Of a DNA stretch of 64,000 nucleotides, positions 56,040 through 64,000 are shown in pieces; within the stretch, counting starts at the first letter, position 1, and each line of letters starts with the position of its first letter. The position numbers and the translations under genes were made by a program. The notes under the pieces were generated by a model, which saw nothing but the letters and a program-made list of their open reading frames with translations, ran no database searches and had not been told where the DNA came from. Source of the stretch: JALYNX01 sp963724825 (GTDB lineage Bacteria; Actinomycetota; Acidimicrobiia; Spongiisociales; ZC4RG35); contig CAVRWT010000003.1 of NCBI GenBank assembly GCA_963724825.1, positions 124,001-188,000 on the forward strand, read 5' to 3'.

Positions 56040-56981
56040 TCACGGTCCGAGCATGGTACCGATGGCTTCGGCCGCCGCCCCGATGTCTTCGATTCCAGAG
56101 ACCACCAGCACATTCGCATCAGGCACGGTGCGACGGGCGAGACCTGCGGTCACGTCACCCGGCCCAACGTGGACGAAGGTATCGATGCCGGCCCTCGCCA
56201 TGTCGGTCAGGCTCTCGGCGAAGCGCACCGGTGACACCACCTGTCGGGCCAATGACTCGCGTATCTGATCGGGCTGATGGGGCCGCCCCGTCACATTGGC
56301 CCATACCGGGAATCCCGGATCCCCGACTTCGACCCCGGCCAGTGCGATGGCGAGGGTCTCGGCGGCAGGACCCATGAAGGTGGAATGGAAAGCGCCGGAG
56401 ACTTTGAGCGGGATCACTCGTCGGACGCCGAGATCCCGGGCGTTCTCGACAAGCCAGTCGATGTCGGCCATCCCACCGGCCACGACTACCTGACCCGGGG
56501 CGTTGATGTTCGCCACCTCCAGCCGTCCGCCGGTTTCCCTTCGCCCAGCACAGATGGTCTCTGCCTCGTCCTCCTCCGATCCGAGGAGTGCCGCCATCCC
56601 GGACGGCTCCAGATCGGCGGCGTCTGCCATTGCTTGGCTCCGGCGAGCAACTAGCGCCAGAGCAGAGTCATAGTCAAAGACCGCCGCAGCCGTCAGCGCG
56701 GTGTATTCCCCGAGCGAGTGCCCCGCAGTGCCTGCTGGGGTGAAGCCGGCCTCTCGGACCAGAGTGTCCCAAAGGGCGAAAGACAGAGCGAACAGTGCCG
56801 GTTGGGCGTGCTCGGTGCGGGTCAGCTCTTCCTCGGGCCCGTCGAGGCAGATCCCTTGAAGCGAGAATCCGAGTGTCTGGTCGGCCCGATCCCCGAGGAG
56901 GTCCGCTCTGGCCTCGAAGAGATCCCTCCCCATCCCCACGTGCTGACTCCCCTGACCGGGGAAGAGGATTCCGACACTCAC
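56040..56981 (-). CDS. fabD: Malonyl-CoA:ACP transacylase
   Basis: Loads malonate on ACP. N-terminal FPGQGSQHVGMG, catalytic Ser89 in GHSLGEYTAL, Arg in VARRSQAM, His in KVSGAFHSTFM and a Gln-equivalent region near HVGPGDVTAGL are present. 313 aa. It heads the fab operon, 10 bp before fabH, and follows the threonine aldolase gene at 31 bp. Confidence 0.96.
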   Translation of the reverse strand: MSVGILFPGQGSQHVGMGRDLFEARADLLGDRADQTLGFSLQGICLDGPEEELTRTEHAQPALFALSFALWDTLVREAGFTPAGTAGHSLGEYTALTAAAVFDYDSALALVARRSQAMADAADLEPSGMAALLGSEEDEAETICAGRRETGGRLEVANINAPGQVVVAGGMADIDWLVENARDLGVRRVIPLKVSGAFHSTFMGPAAETLAIALAGVEVGDPGFPVWANVTGRPHQPDQIRESLARQVVSPVRFAESLTDMARAGIDTFVHVGPGDVTAGLARRTVPDANVLVVSGIEDIGAAAEAIGTMLGP

Positions 56982-57012
56982 TTGCTATCCGACTCCTGAG
57001 CCCGAGGCTCGG

Positions 57013-58038
57013 TTACTGGAGGGCACTGAAGAGACGACCCACGTCATTGGCGTCCACATCGCGGTGGGCGACGATCCTCCACGCGCCAGCCGTCGGTGGG
57101 TTGGATTTGATCCCGGCCGCCTCGAACCTGGATCTGACATCGGCCCATTCCATGCTCAGGAACGAGAAGTCGACTCGCACCATGTTGGTTTCGATCACAT
57201 CGGGGTCGACCGAGCCCGGGAACCTCTCTGCCAGCCCCTCGGCGATTTGTCGGGCCAACAAGTGATCCTCGACCAGCCGCTCCCTCCCGGCGAGGGCGAC
57301 CCTGGCCGCAGCGGCCAACACCCCGGCCTGGCGCATCCCCCCGCCAAGCCGCTTGCGCAGATACCTCACCTCGTCGATCAGGTCACTCGGACCACAGACG
57401 ATCGAGCCCACAGGAGCCCCAAGCCCTTTCGAGAAGCAGAACTGGATGGTGTCGGCCACCGCCGCATAGCGATCGGCACTGACACCTGACGCCACAACTG
57501 CGTTGAAGATCCGGGCCCCATCGATGTGGACCTTCAAGGAATGGGCCCTCGCCACCTCCGACGTCTTCTCCATGAGATCGATCGGGATCACCCGGCCCCC
57601 CGAGAGGTTGTGCGTGTTCTCCCAGACCATCAGCCCGATGCGGGGGAAGAAGCCACTCAGTTCCATGGCCCGCTCGACATCCTCGGGCTCGATCCGCCCG
57701 CCGTCTCCGGAGACCGTGCGGAACCCGACACCGGACAGTGCCTGGGGAGCCCCGCCTTCGATGCTCCGGCAATGACTCCCCTCGTGGGCGAGGATCTCCT
57801 CGCCGGGATGGGTTTGTGCCATGATCGCCAGTTGATTTCCCATGGTCCCGGTGGGAACGAAAATCGCCGACTCTTTGCCGGTCACCGCCGCGGACTCCTC
57901 CTCGAGCAGGTTCACCGTTGGATCGTCGTGATAGACGTCGTCCCCGAGCGGGGCCGATGCCATCGCGGCCATCATCTCGGGCGTGGGGCGGGTGACGGTG
58001 TCTGATCGAAAGTCGGCGATGCCGTCGGCGAATGCCAT
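57013..58038 (-). CDS. ltaE: Low-specificity L-threonine aldolase
   Basis: PLP enzyme that splits threonine/allo-threonine into glycine and acetaldehyde. DFRSDTVTRPTPEM, VPTGTMGNQLAI, HIDGARIFNAVVASG and the PLP lysine in FCFSKGLGAPVGS are typical. 341 aa. The gap to fabD is short, so it may be read with the fab operon, though no metabolic link is obvious. Confidence 0.93.
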   Translation of the reverse strand: MAFADGIADFRSDTVTRPTPEMMAAMASAPLGDDVYHDDPTVNLLEEESAAVTGKESAIFVPTGTMGNQLAIMAQTHPGEEILAHEGSHCRSIEGGAPQALSGVGFRTVSGDGGRIEPEDVERAMELSGFFPRIGLMVWENTHNLSGGRVIPIDLMEKTSEVARAHSLKVHIDGARIFNAVVASGVSADRYAAVADTIQFCFSKGLGAPVGSIVCGPSDLIDEVRYLRKRLGGGMRQAGVLAAAARVALAGRERLVEDHLLARQIAEGLAERFPGSVDPDVIETNMVRVDFSFLSMEWADVRSRFEAAGIKSNPPTAGAWRIVAHRDVDANDVGRLFSALQ

Positions 58039-58067
58039 TCTCGAAGGTTAGGGCCGGACCGGAGGCG

Positions 58068-58499
58068 TCAGCCGTGGAGACGGTCGATCACGACCCGCAA
58101 CCGCTTCGGGATGACATTGCCCGCAAGCCCCAAGACGTCCCGGATCAGCCCCAACAGGTCTCCGGGGCCATCCCACAGCTCCTCGACCACTTCCTTGCCG
58201 GCTCGATCGATGACTCGATCGAGGACATAGGTCAGGATCAGGAGATCGTCGAGCCACCCGATCACCGGAATGAATTCCGGGAGAAGGTCGATCGGGCTGG
58301 CCACATAGGCAGCAGCCATGCCGAGAGCGATCTTGGAGCGCCGCGGGACTCGAGGGTCCATGAGAAGCCGGGCCACCAGCTTTGCGAAGTTGGGCACGAG
58401 CAAGACGGCGTCTTTGGCGAGTTGTCGCACCGGCACGTTGTTGCCGTAGGGAGGGGGAAGCACCTCATCGGGGCGGATGCTGATTGGCTCCTGGGTCAT
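58068..58499 (-). CDS. DUF1232 (YkvA-like) protein
   Basis: 143 aa. The DUF1232 core is RRSKIALGMAAAYVASPIDLLPEFIPVIGWLDDLLILTYVLDRV, with the diagnostic SPIDLLPEFIP and one or two hydrophobic segments. Biochemical role unknown. The start overlaps the stop of a 61-aa gene by 4 bp, so it belongs to the ArsA/HSP20-type operon. Confidence 0.9.
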   Translation of the reverse strand: MTQEPISIRPDEVLPPPYGNNVPVRQLAKDAVLLVPNFAKLVARLLMDPRVPRRSKIALGMAAAYVASPIDLLPEFIPVIGWLDDLLILTYVLDRVIDRAGKEVVEELWDGPGDLLGLIRDVLGLAGNVIPKRLRVVIDRLHG

Positions 58500-58681
58500 T
58501 CGATTTCGATCCTGGTCCTGGTCGCTTCGGCCTTGTTGTCGTCATTCTCGCCGATGCTTCCTACTTCTTCGATAACGGCCTCGACCGCCTTTAGCCCTTC
58601 AACCACCGCCTGCAGCAAGTGGTACACGACACGGCGCCCGGCTCTGGCCAGCGCCTGCACTGCCTCTGACTGTTCTTTCAT
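58496..58681 (-). CDS. 61-aa hypothetical protein in the ArsA/HSP20-type operon
   Basis: An amphipathic helical segment (EAVQALARAGRRVVYHLLQAVVEGLKAVEAVIEEVG) precedes a charged tail. No family recognised. It has 4-bp overlaps with both neighbours, the ArsA-type gene upstream and the DUF1232 gene downstream, which is strong evidence that it is translated. The helix could bind a groove or membrane surface, which would fit a Get3-like partner; this is speculation. Confidence 0.72.
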   Translation of the reverse strand: MKEQSEAVQALARAGRRVVYHLLQAVVEGLKAVEAVIEEVGSIGENDDNKAEATRTRIEIE

Positions 58682-59856
58682 GATCTGGCATCCGGATCGG
58701 AGAAGGCCACGGACAACGTTCCCTCGTCGAGCCTGGCCCGGGTGACCTCCCGCCGGTGCAGCGCATCGGGAAGGATGAACGATCGGCGATAGGGCCCAAC
58801 CTGGATGTAGAGCTCATGCCCGCTGCGGTAGACGTCGAGGTCCGACTTCTCGAAGAATGGAAGGTCCACCTCCATGGACACCGAGCCGTCCACCTCGACT
58901 ATCCGGAACGGGGCGGTGGCAGTGAAGTCGGCGATCGGGTCCTTGTCCCCGTAGAGCTCGGTGGCCATGAACCGGAGCCTATCGACGCCAACCATCTCGT
59001 CGTCGAACAGCCGCAGCCAGAGCCTCGGTATCTCGGGGAAGGCATCGTCGATGGTGTCGAGATGGCCTTTCTGGATCGCCCGCCAGCGCTCGAAGTAGGG
59101 ATCGGCGACCAGATCGGGGAGAACCCGATTCACAACCACGCCGTCGACGCCGTATCCGAACAGGCCCAGGTAGCTGTAGGTCCGGCGGGCCTCGTCGATC
59201 ACCATCTTCTCGGGATTGACCACCAGTCTCGCCGAAGTCACTTCCGGGGACGACATCAGCTCCTTGACGTCTTCGATCGACTCGAAGACCGAGTGCGCCG
59301 CAATGAACACCTCATCGGCAGGCAGGGGAAGATCGGTGAGACGGCTCAAGATCGGCCGCGCCGCGCGCATCAAGCGCCGCTCGGTCGGCAGGACCTTTTC
59401 GAAGTACCAGCTCAGGACCTCGGGGAGTGAAAGGAGGCGGAGGGTCTCGGCTGTGGGGGCACAGTCCACGACGATGACGTCGTACACACCGGATCGAGCG
59501 TGTCGATTGACGTCGAGCAGGGCAAAGAGCTCATCCATGCCGGGGAAAACCAGGAACTCCTCGGCCTCGATGCCGGCTACGCCGCCCCAGTCGAGCACGT
59601 CCATCAGCTGGCGGCGGATCGAGCCCCAGTATTTGTCCAGCTGGCGCTGGGTGTCGATCTGCTGGCCGTCGAGACCGGGAACCACCATCGACGGATCGCT
59701 GCCGAGCGGGACCTCGAGGGCGTCGGCCAGCGAATGAGCAGGGTCGGTCGAAGTCACGAGGGTCCGATAGCCGGCGTCCGCAGATGCCAGGGCGGTGGAG
59801 GCGGCGACAGTGGTCTTACCCACTCCCCCTTTGCCAGTCACCAGCACGATTCGCAT
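58678..59856 (-). CDS. ArsA/Get3-type ATPase with HSP20-like C-terminal domain
   Basis: 392 aa. Walker A VTGKGGVGKTTVAASTALASA at residues 6-26, STDPAHSLADALEVPLG (the A-loop of ArsA/Get3) and switch VDCAPTAETLRLLSLPE are intact. The last ~75 residues (FRIVEVDGSVSMEVDLPFFEKSDLDVYRSGHELYIQVGPYRRSFILPDAL) are a small-heat-shock-like sandwich, the ArsA_HSP20 module. No ars genes or arsenite cysteines are nearby, so a client-handling role is more likely than arsenite export. It lies 1 bp after the SRPBCC gene. Confidence 0.93.
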   Translation of the reverse strand: MRIVLVTGKGGVGKTTVAASTALASADAGYRTLVTSTDPAHSLADALEVPLGSDPSMVVPGLDGQQIDTQRQLDKYWGSIRRQLMDVLDWGGVAGIEAEEFLVFPGMDELFALLDVNRHARSGVYDVIVVDCAPTAETLRLLSLPEVLSWYFEKVLPTERRLMRAARPILSRLTDLPLPADEVFIAAHSVFESIEDVKELMSSPEVTSARLVVNPEKMVIDEARRTYSYLGLFGYGVDGVVVNRVLPDLVADPYFERWRAIQKGHLDTIDDAFPEIPRLWLRLFDDEMVGVDRLRFMATELYGDKDPIADFTATAPFRIVEVDGSVSMEVDLPFFEKSDLDVYRSGHELYIQVGPYRRSFILPDALHRREVTRARLDEGTLSVAFSDPDARS

Positions 59857-59857
59857 G

Positions 59858-60295
59858 TCAGCTCGTCCCCGTGACTCTCTTGCGAAGCCCGCGAAGTGCA
59901 GTGGTCACGATCTGCTTCTCGGCCTGACGCATCAGGAAGCCGGGCATCGTGAACTTGAGACCCACCTTCAAACCGTATTGGACTTCGGTGACACCGTCAT
60001 TCGCGGTGAAGGTGTACGAGCCCTCCAGCATTTGGAGATCATCACTCTCCTCGGCGACCCAACTCAGCCGATTCGGCCGATCGTGGGTGTAGCGGAGGAC
60101 GTATTCGATTTCCTTGACGAAGACCTCGATTACGAAGCGGGCCCGGTCGACCCGGCCATCCGGCCCGCTCTCGAGGACCTCGACCTCCTTGACCCCCGTC
60201 GCCCACTCCGGATAGGAGGCGATGTCAGCGGCGGCGTCGTAGAGCACCTCAGGTGCGGCGTCTATCTCGAGCGTCTGGAAGGTTCCCTCGGCCAT
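59858..60295 (-). CDS. SRPBCC/START-like lipid-binding family protein
   Basis: 145 aa START/polyketide-cyclase fold: EIDAAPEVLYDAAADIASYPEWATGVKEVEVLE at the start, and a C-terminal helix (FLMRQAEKQIVTTALRGLRKRV). The central cavity is expected to bind a hydrophobic ligand. Its tight linkage to the ArsA/HSP20-type ATPase is seen in other actinobacteria from memory of gene neighbourhoods; a joint role with hydrophobic clients is inference. Confidence 0.9.
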   Translation of the reverse strand: MAEGTFQTLEIDAAPEVLYDAAADIASYPEWATGVKEVEVLESGPDGRVDRARFVIEVFVKEIEYVLRYTHDRPNRLSWVAEESDDLQMLEGSYTFTANDGVTEVQYGLKVGLKFTMPGFLMRQAEKQIVTTALRGLRKRVTGTS

Positions 60296-60341
60296 CTCTC
60301 CACGATCCTTGTCCAGGGAGCGAGACTAGCCAGATGCCGGG

Positions 60342-61118
60342 TTAGTCGCCCCGGGGCGAGTCGATGCGGAGAGGACGGCCCGTTGCCCTGAAATACCCGA
60401 CGTTGCGACACACGGTCGACCCGACCCGCCAGGTCGTGGCCTGAGGCTGGTGCACGTCACCGAACAGATGAAGACGGGGCTGTTCGCGCAGCAAATAGTC
60501 GAGGATCGGCGTCGAACCACGCTCGGCGCGTCCGGTGATGACGTCGGTGCGAAGGGGATGGACCGCCGCGGGGACATGGGTGCACAGGACGTCGACGTGC
60601 CCTATTCGCTCGAGGAGCGAGGTCATCTCCTCGTCGGAAATCTCGCCTTCGGCTTGAAGTGGTGTCGGGGCTCCCCCGCCCACGAATCCGAACTCGAGGC
60701 CCTCGAGCTCGACCACCCGGCCGTGGACGTACTCGAAGCCGCCGGGAAGGCTGGCCTGGAGACTTCGAGGGCGATCGACATTGCCGTGGATCACATAGCC
60801 GGTGCCGCCTTCGAGAGCGTTTCTGACGCCCTGATATTGCGCGTCGATCGCAGCGCCGATCTTCTCCCGGACCTCTTCGAACCTGCCCTCTGCGCTGTCG
60901 GCCCAGAGGTCTCGCATCCCCTGATAGTCCCCGGCGGCACGAGCTGCAGCCGTCGCCCGGGCGAAGTCGAGGCCGAGGACATCGGCGACAGCACCTTCTC
61001 CTGTGCGGTAGTCGGTCAGATTCACGAGATCGCCGAGGATCAGAATCGGCTCCCCCAAGCCGACCACCCTGCGCAAGGCGTCGAGAGCGAAATGAACGTC
61101 GGAAATGACGAGAATCAA
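60342..61118 (-). CDS. Calcineurin-like metallophosphoesterase
   Basis: Two-metal phosphoesterase: motif ISDVHFALDALRRVV (D-x-H), GDLVNLTD (GD-x-x-N type), YVIHGNVDRP (GN-x-D) and late histidines in THVPAAVHP and LFGDVHQPQ (GD/GH-type). About 259 aa. The TTG at 61118 is inferred from its overlap with the TGA of the preceding membrane-protein gene (TTGA); the longer open frame upstream is that gene read partly out of frame. Substrate unknown. Confidence 0.87.
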   Translation of the reverse strand: MILVISDVHFALDALRRVVGLGEPILILGDLVNLTDYRTGEGAVADVLGLDFARATAAARAAGDYQGMRDLWADSAEGRFEEVREKIGAAIDAQYQGVRNALEGGTGYVIHGNVDRPRSLQASLPGGFEYVHGRVVELEGLEFGFVGGGAPTPLQAEGEISDEEMTSLLERIGHVDVLCTHVPAAVHPLRTDVITGRAERGSTPILDYLLREQPRLHLFGDVHQPQATTWRVGSTVCRNVGYFRATGRPLRIDSPRGD

Positions 61119-61409
61119 CTGTCGGCCACCCCGGCGCCGTAGTACCCCCAGATTGCTCCACCGATGCCGCCCGTGACTGCGAGTAGCAACGCGACCACCC
61201 AGATCAAGCTCGAGTGGGGCGAACTCGGCGGACAGCCCGGCCATCCCCAACCCAACCAGTCCGCCGATCACGGCTCTGCCTGTCTTACCCAATCTCTTTT
61301 CCGGATTGGCGTCGTCGCGGCCCAGGTTCTCTGCAAATGCGCCTCCGAGGACCACCACGAGAAGCCCGACCACACCAACTGCGAGTGAGACTGCGTACAC
61401 CTTGACCAT
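61115..61409 (-). CDS. Small membrane protein, one frameshift
   Basis: The N-terminal helix (VYAVSLAVGVVGLLVVVLGGAFAENLG) and second helix (AVIGGLVGLGMAGLSAEFAP) are in one frame. At 61214 removal of one base shifts to a frame giving a third helix, SLIWVVALLLAVTGGIGGAIW, and a stop at 61115, about 97 aa in all. Without the repair the frame fuses falsely to the metallophosphoesterase. The repaired stop overlaps the phosphoesterase TTG, supporting the reading. Function unknown. Confidence 0.68.
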
Positions 61410-61465
61410 TCCCGGCGGAGGGTAACGGTCGCCACTCCATTTCCTTGATGCCTACTCCCGAGCGA

Positions 61466-61654
61466 TCAGCCGGTCTTGCGCTCCACCGGCACCAGGCGCA
61501 GCCGCGGGACCAGGCCCTCACCGGCAAGGTTGCGCAAGGCCTCGCTCTCCGACTCGTCGAGCTCGAGCGGTCCCTCGTCCAGAAGAAAGGTCACGACGCA
61601 GTCGTCGCAAGCACTGGTGTCCCGCATCGCACATTGCTGGCAATCGATGATCAT
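61466..61654 (-). CDS. Small cysteine-rich protein
   Basis: 62 aa. Four cysteines in MIIDCQQCAMRDTSACDDCVV make a C-x2-C...C-x2-C metal site; the rest is acidic then basic (LDESESEALRNLAGEGLVPRLRLVPVER). Likely a zinc or iron-binding small protein; no family name recalled with certainty. It starts just upstream of a strong hairpin terminator that insulates it from the ABC importer operon. Confidence 0.7.
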   Translation of the reverse strand: MIIDCQQCAMRDTSACDDCVVTFLLDEGPLELDESESEALRNLAGEGLVPRLRLVPVERKTG

Positions 61655-61693
61655 CTCGACCTCCTGATGACAAGGTACGAGACGGGTGTGACA

Positions 61694-61721
61694 AGAAACC
61701 CGGGCGAAGGCCCGGGTTTCT
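61694..61721 (-). terminator. Rho-independent terminator of the ABC importer operon
   Basis: A perfect 12-bp stem, AGAAACCCGGGC with GCCCGGGTTTCT, and a 4-nt loop lies 58 bp past the stop of the substrate-binding protein gene. On the minus strand the stem ends in GGGTTTCTTGTC, a partial T-rich end. It separates this operon from the cysteine-rich gene. Confidence 0.75.
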
Positions 61722-61778
61722 GGTATCGCATATTGCGTTTGGCGTATTTGCTTAGTGCGATCTCCGTAGTTGCGCCGC

Positions 61779-62690
61779 TCAGCTCTCGATGAACCCGTTG
61801 TCTCTCAACCATTCCTCGGCCAGGAGGGCAGGATCCTCTTGATCGAGGTCAGCTCGCTTGTTCAACTCGGTCAAATCCTCGGTCGTCAATGCCTCCGAGT
61901 ACGACTCGAGCAGAGCTACCAGGTCGTCGCCATACGCATCGACCACCTCGGTCCGGATTGCTGGCGCCAGATTGTCCGCTGGGTTGAGCCCCTTGTCATC
62001 CTCGAGCGACACCCAGCCATTGGCTGCGATTATTCCCTGAGTGCTGAACAGCAGTGCCACGTCGATGTCACCACCCTCGAGAGCGGCGATGGTGATCGGG
62101 CCTGCCGAGTCCAATGGGACGAACTCTGCGAACTCCAGCCCGTAGACATCCGTGAGGCCGATCAGGCAAAGAGGGCGCTCTGGGCACTCGGGTGGGCCGC
62201 CGAATCTGAGTTCACCGGCCACCGGCTGAAGGTCAGAGACGGTAGAAAGGCCCAGCTCGGACGCCGTCTCGGCGGTCACCACGTAGGCGTTCTTGTCCTG
62301 GGCCGGACTGTACTGAAGCAGGGTCACGCCCAACTCCTCAAAGGCGGCTTTGGCGGCCTCCCACATCGCTGCGGAGTCAGCTGTCTGCTCGACGCCGAGA
62401 AAGCCTGCTAGCGACCCGATGTACTCGGGCACGAGATCGATCTCGCCGGACTCGAGGGCTGGTTTCACCACCTCGCGGTTGCCGAGGTTGAGTTTGCGCT
62501 CGACCTCATAACCGTTGGCTTCCAAACCTTGGGCATAGATCTCGGCCACGATCACCGATTCGTTGAAATTGAACGAGGCCACCTTGATTGGCTCGCCATC
62601 CACGGCGCCGTCACCCGATCCGCAGGCCGTGGCGACGAGCGCCAATGCCAGGACCGCCCCAACGGCGTTGGTGCGGAAGAATCTCCGCAT
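61779..62690 (-). CDS. Glycine betaine/choline-type ABC transporter substrate-binding lipoprotein
   Basis: 303 aa. Signal peptide with lipidation site Cys23 (ALALVATAC-GSG). The body has IKVASFNFNESVIVAEIYAQGLEANGYEVE, LVPEYIGSLAGFLG and YVVTAETASELGLSTVSDL, the OpuAC/OsmX-type quaternary-amine-binding fold. It lies downstream of two permease genes of the same class. Likely imports a compatible solute such as glycine betaine, choline or carnitine; which one cannot be told. Confidence 0.92.
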   Translation of the reverse strand: MRRFFRTNAVGAVLALALVATACGSGDGAVDGEPIKVASFNFNESVIVAEIYAQGLEANGYEVERKLNLGNREVVKPALESGEIDLVPEYIGSLAGFLGVEQTADSAAMWEAAKAAFEELGVTLLQYSPAQDKNAYVVTAETASELGLSTVSDLQPVAGELRFGGPPECPERPLCLIGLTDVYGLEFAEFVPLDSAGPITIAALEGGDIDVALLFSTQGIIAANGWVSLEDDKGLNPADNLAPAIRTEVVDAYGDDLVALLESYSEALTTEDLTELNKRADLDQEDPALLAEEWLRDNGFIES

Positions 62691-62795
62691 GGGTCTCTCC
62701 TTCTATTTGGTTACCAAACACAAGCGCCCAGTCGTTGGGTGACAACAACCGGGCGGCTGCGTCCACAAACCCTAAAAGCTCCCACACCATTCCCG

Positions 62796-63480
62796 TCATT
62801 GAGGATCAGTGACGCCCCTGGGATGTGCGGACCGACCCAAACGCGATACACCCAACTCAGCCGCAATCGCGAGCAACCCGACCAGGACGGCGCCGACGAT
62901 CAGTTCTCCGACGTCCTGTTGGGCAAATCCGTCGACGATGTATCGGCCGAGACCTCCCCACGCCACCAGGGCGCCCAGAGTGGCGGTGGCGATCACCTGC
63001 ACCAGGCCAATCCTCACTCCTTCCAGGAGCAGCGGCATGGCGAGTGGGATCTCCACTCCGCGTAACACCCCGGTCTCGGTGAGGCCCATGCCCCGTGCCG
63101 CCTCGACGGTCGCCGGCTCGACGCTCTGGATGCCGGCAATCGTGTTGGTGAACATGGGAGGTGCGGCGAGGGCAATCAAAGCCACGAGGACAGCCCACGG
63201 CTCGCCGACGCCAGCACCCATCTGCACGAGGATCAAGAACGATATGGCGAGGATGCCGAACGAGGGCACAGCCCGGCCGATGTTCACCACAGCAGTGGCT
63301 ATATCTGATCCTTTGCGAATGTGCCCGAGCCAGAGTGCCAGCGGGAGCACCAGCAGCGCCAGCGACGATCACGGCCACCACCGAGATCCACACGTGCTCG
63401 GCCAGCCGAGTCCAGATCGAGTTTGGACCTGACCACGTGGACGGCTCGCTGAGAAACTCCTGAACCGAGTCCCACACCAT
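62796..63480 (-). CDS. ABC transporter permease (OpuC/OsmW-type), one frameshift
   Basis: About 228 aa, five to six helices. The BPD-permease loop EAARGMGLTETGVLRGVEIPLAMPLLLEGVRIG, the site that meets the ATPase, is clear. The frame breaks at about 63360; removal of one base joins VWISVVAVIVA to ALLVLPLALWLGHIRKGSDI. The ATG at 63480 shares a base with the stop of the upstream permease gene (TGATG). The binding-protein gene follows after 105 bp. Confidence 0.9.
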
Positions 63481-64000
63481 CAACCCGCACTCCGCGACCA
63501 AGGCGTCAGCCACCGTTGCGCCCATACGAATCCGAGATCGAAGACCGTGGCCAACGCAACAGAGAGAGCGACGCCGACGATGATCTGGGTCCAGAAGAAC
63601 GTATTGAGCCCGCGCAAGATGAAGTAGCCATAACCCCCCAGTCCGAGCACCGCGGTCACAGTGACCAGACCGACGGTGGTCACGGTTGCGATCCGAAGGC
63701 CAGCCACGATCGCGGGCAGCGCGAGGGGGACTTCCATCTTCCAGAACCTCGCCCTTCGGGTGTAACCCATCCCGTCCGCCGCTTCGACAACGGATGACGG
63801 CACGCCATCGATTCCGGCCACGGTGTTACGGATCAGTATCAGCAGCGTGTAGGAGGTCAGGGCGATTACAGCGTTGGACGCGTTGAGACCGACGATTGGT
63901 ATCAGAAGCGCGAACAATGCCAGGGAGGGGATGGTGTAGAGAAGCCCCGTGATCCAAGTCATCGGTGCATATGTCCGCCTCCAACTGAGGGCGACGATGG
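63480..64000 (-). CDS. ABC transporter permease (OpuC/OsmY-type), start beyond window
   Basis: Second permease of the importer, partial: the reading frame is open to the right edge (…ALSWRRTYAPMTWITGLLYTIPSLALFALL), so the true start lies outside. The ATPase-contact loop is EAADGMGYTRRARFWKMEVPLALPAIVAGLRIATV, followed by GLGGYGYFILRGLNTFFW. The ATPase gene of the system is expected further right. Confidence 0.92.
   Translation of the reverse strand, partial: IVALSWRRTYAPMTWITGLLYTIPSLALFALLIPIVGLNASNAVIALTSYTLLILIRNTVAGIDGVPSSVVEAADGMGYTRRARFWKMEVPLALPAIVAGLRIATVTTVGLVTVTAVLGLGGYGYFILRGLNTFFWTQIIVGVALSVALATVFDLGFVWAQRWLTPWSRSAG

Noticed and set aside
1..64000. Programmed ribosomal frameshifting as the cause of the broken frames
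   Set aside because: The break sites share no slippery heptamer or downstream structure, affect unrelated genes and would need constant frameshifting in essential proteins.

Overview
The window is a high-GC chromosomal segment of an actinomycetote. The evidence is an FtsZ ring set with SepF, DivIVA and YggT beside the division and cell-wall (dcw) cluster, the MoxR/DUF58/transglutaminase/DUF3040/DinB neighbourhood, DUF222-HNH and DUF3040 proteins, a mycobacterial BagA/BagB-like ATPase pair, frequent GTG and TTG starts, and chains of genes overlapping by 4 bp. Gene content would suit an uncultured Acidimicrobiia-like lineage, but the class is a guess. No rRNA, IS element, prophage or CRISPR array was seen.

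Layout. 1-3993: rpsA (runs off the left edge), polA and a small coiled-coil gene. 4056-5487: tRNA-Leu(CAA) and a DUF222/HNH endonuclease. 5497-11511: YgfZ-like protein, CcdA-like thiol transporter, MFS and MATE exporters, endonuclease III, an EamA exporter and a small membrane protein. 11562-16128: a double-length ThyX-like protein, a small protein, two ArsA/Get3-type ATPases and a HAD phosphatase. 16130-22239: dnaE, rhomboid protease, rluD, lspA and a DksA/TraR-type zinc protein. 22348-25526: ileS of the eukaryote-like type. 25536-42568: the dcw block, all on the minus strand, read from an upstream promoter with MraZ-type repeats as mraZ-rsmH-ftsL-ftsI-murE-mraY-murD-ftsW-murG-murC-murB-ftsQ-ftsZ-pgeF-yggS-sepF-yggT-divIVA. 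murF is absent from its usual place. 42718-44054: a small HNH protein and two unknowns. 44150-48616: MoxR, DUF58 and transglutaminase operon. 48618-52543: MerR regulator, DUF3040, dinB, histidine phosphatase and two membrane proteins. 52656-56981: fatty-acid synthesis operon fabD-fabH-fabG-acpP-fabF. 57013-61654: threonine aldolase, DUF1232, a 61-aa protein, ArsA with an HSP20-like tail, SRPBCC, metallophosphoesterase and small proteins. 61779-64000: glycine betaine/choline-type ABC importer, cut by the right edge.

Sequence quality. Eighteen single-base frame breaks are visible, many in genes a cell cannot lose (rpsA, polA, dnaE, ileS, rsmH, fabF, fabH). Fourteen are best repaired by removing one base. 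The best reading is a draft sequence with indel errors, so broken genes are annotated as single genes with the break position given.

Together the window covers DNA replication and repair, translation, cell-wall synthesis and division, type II fatty-acid synthesis and some transport. The less-understood parts are the ThyX-like tandem protein, the two ArsA/Get3-type loci and several small conserved-looking proteins.
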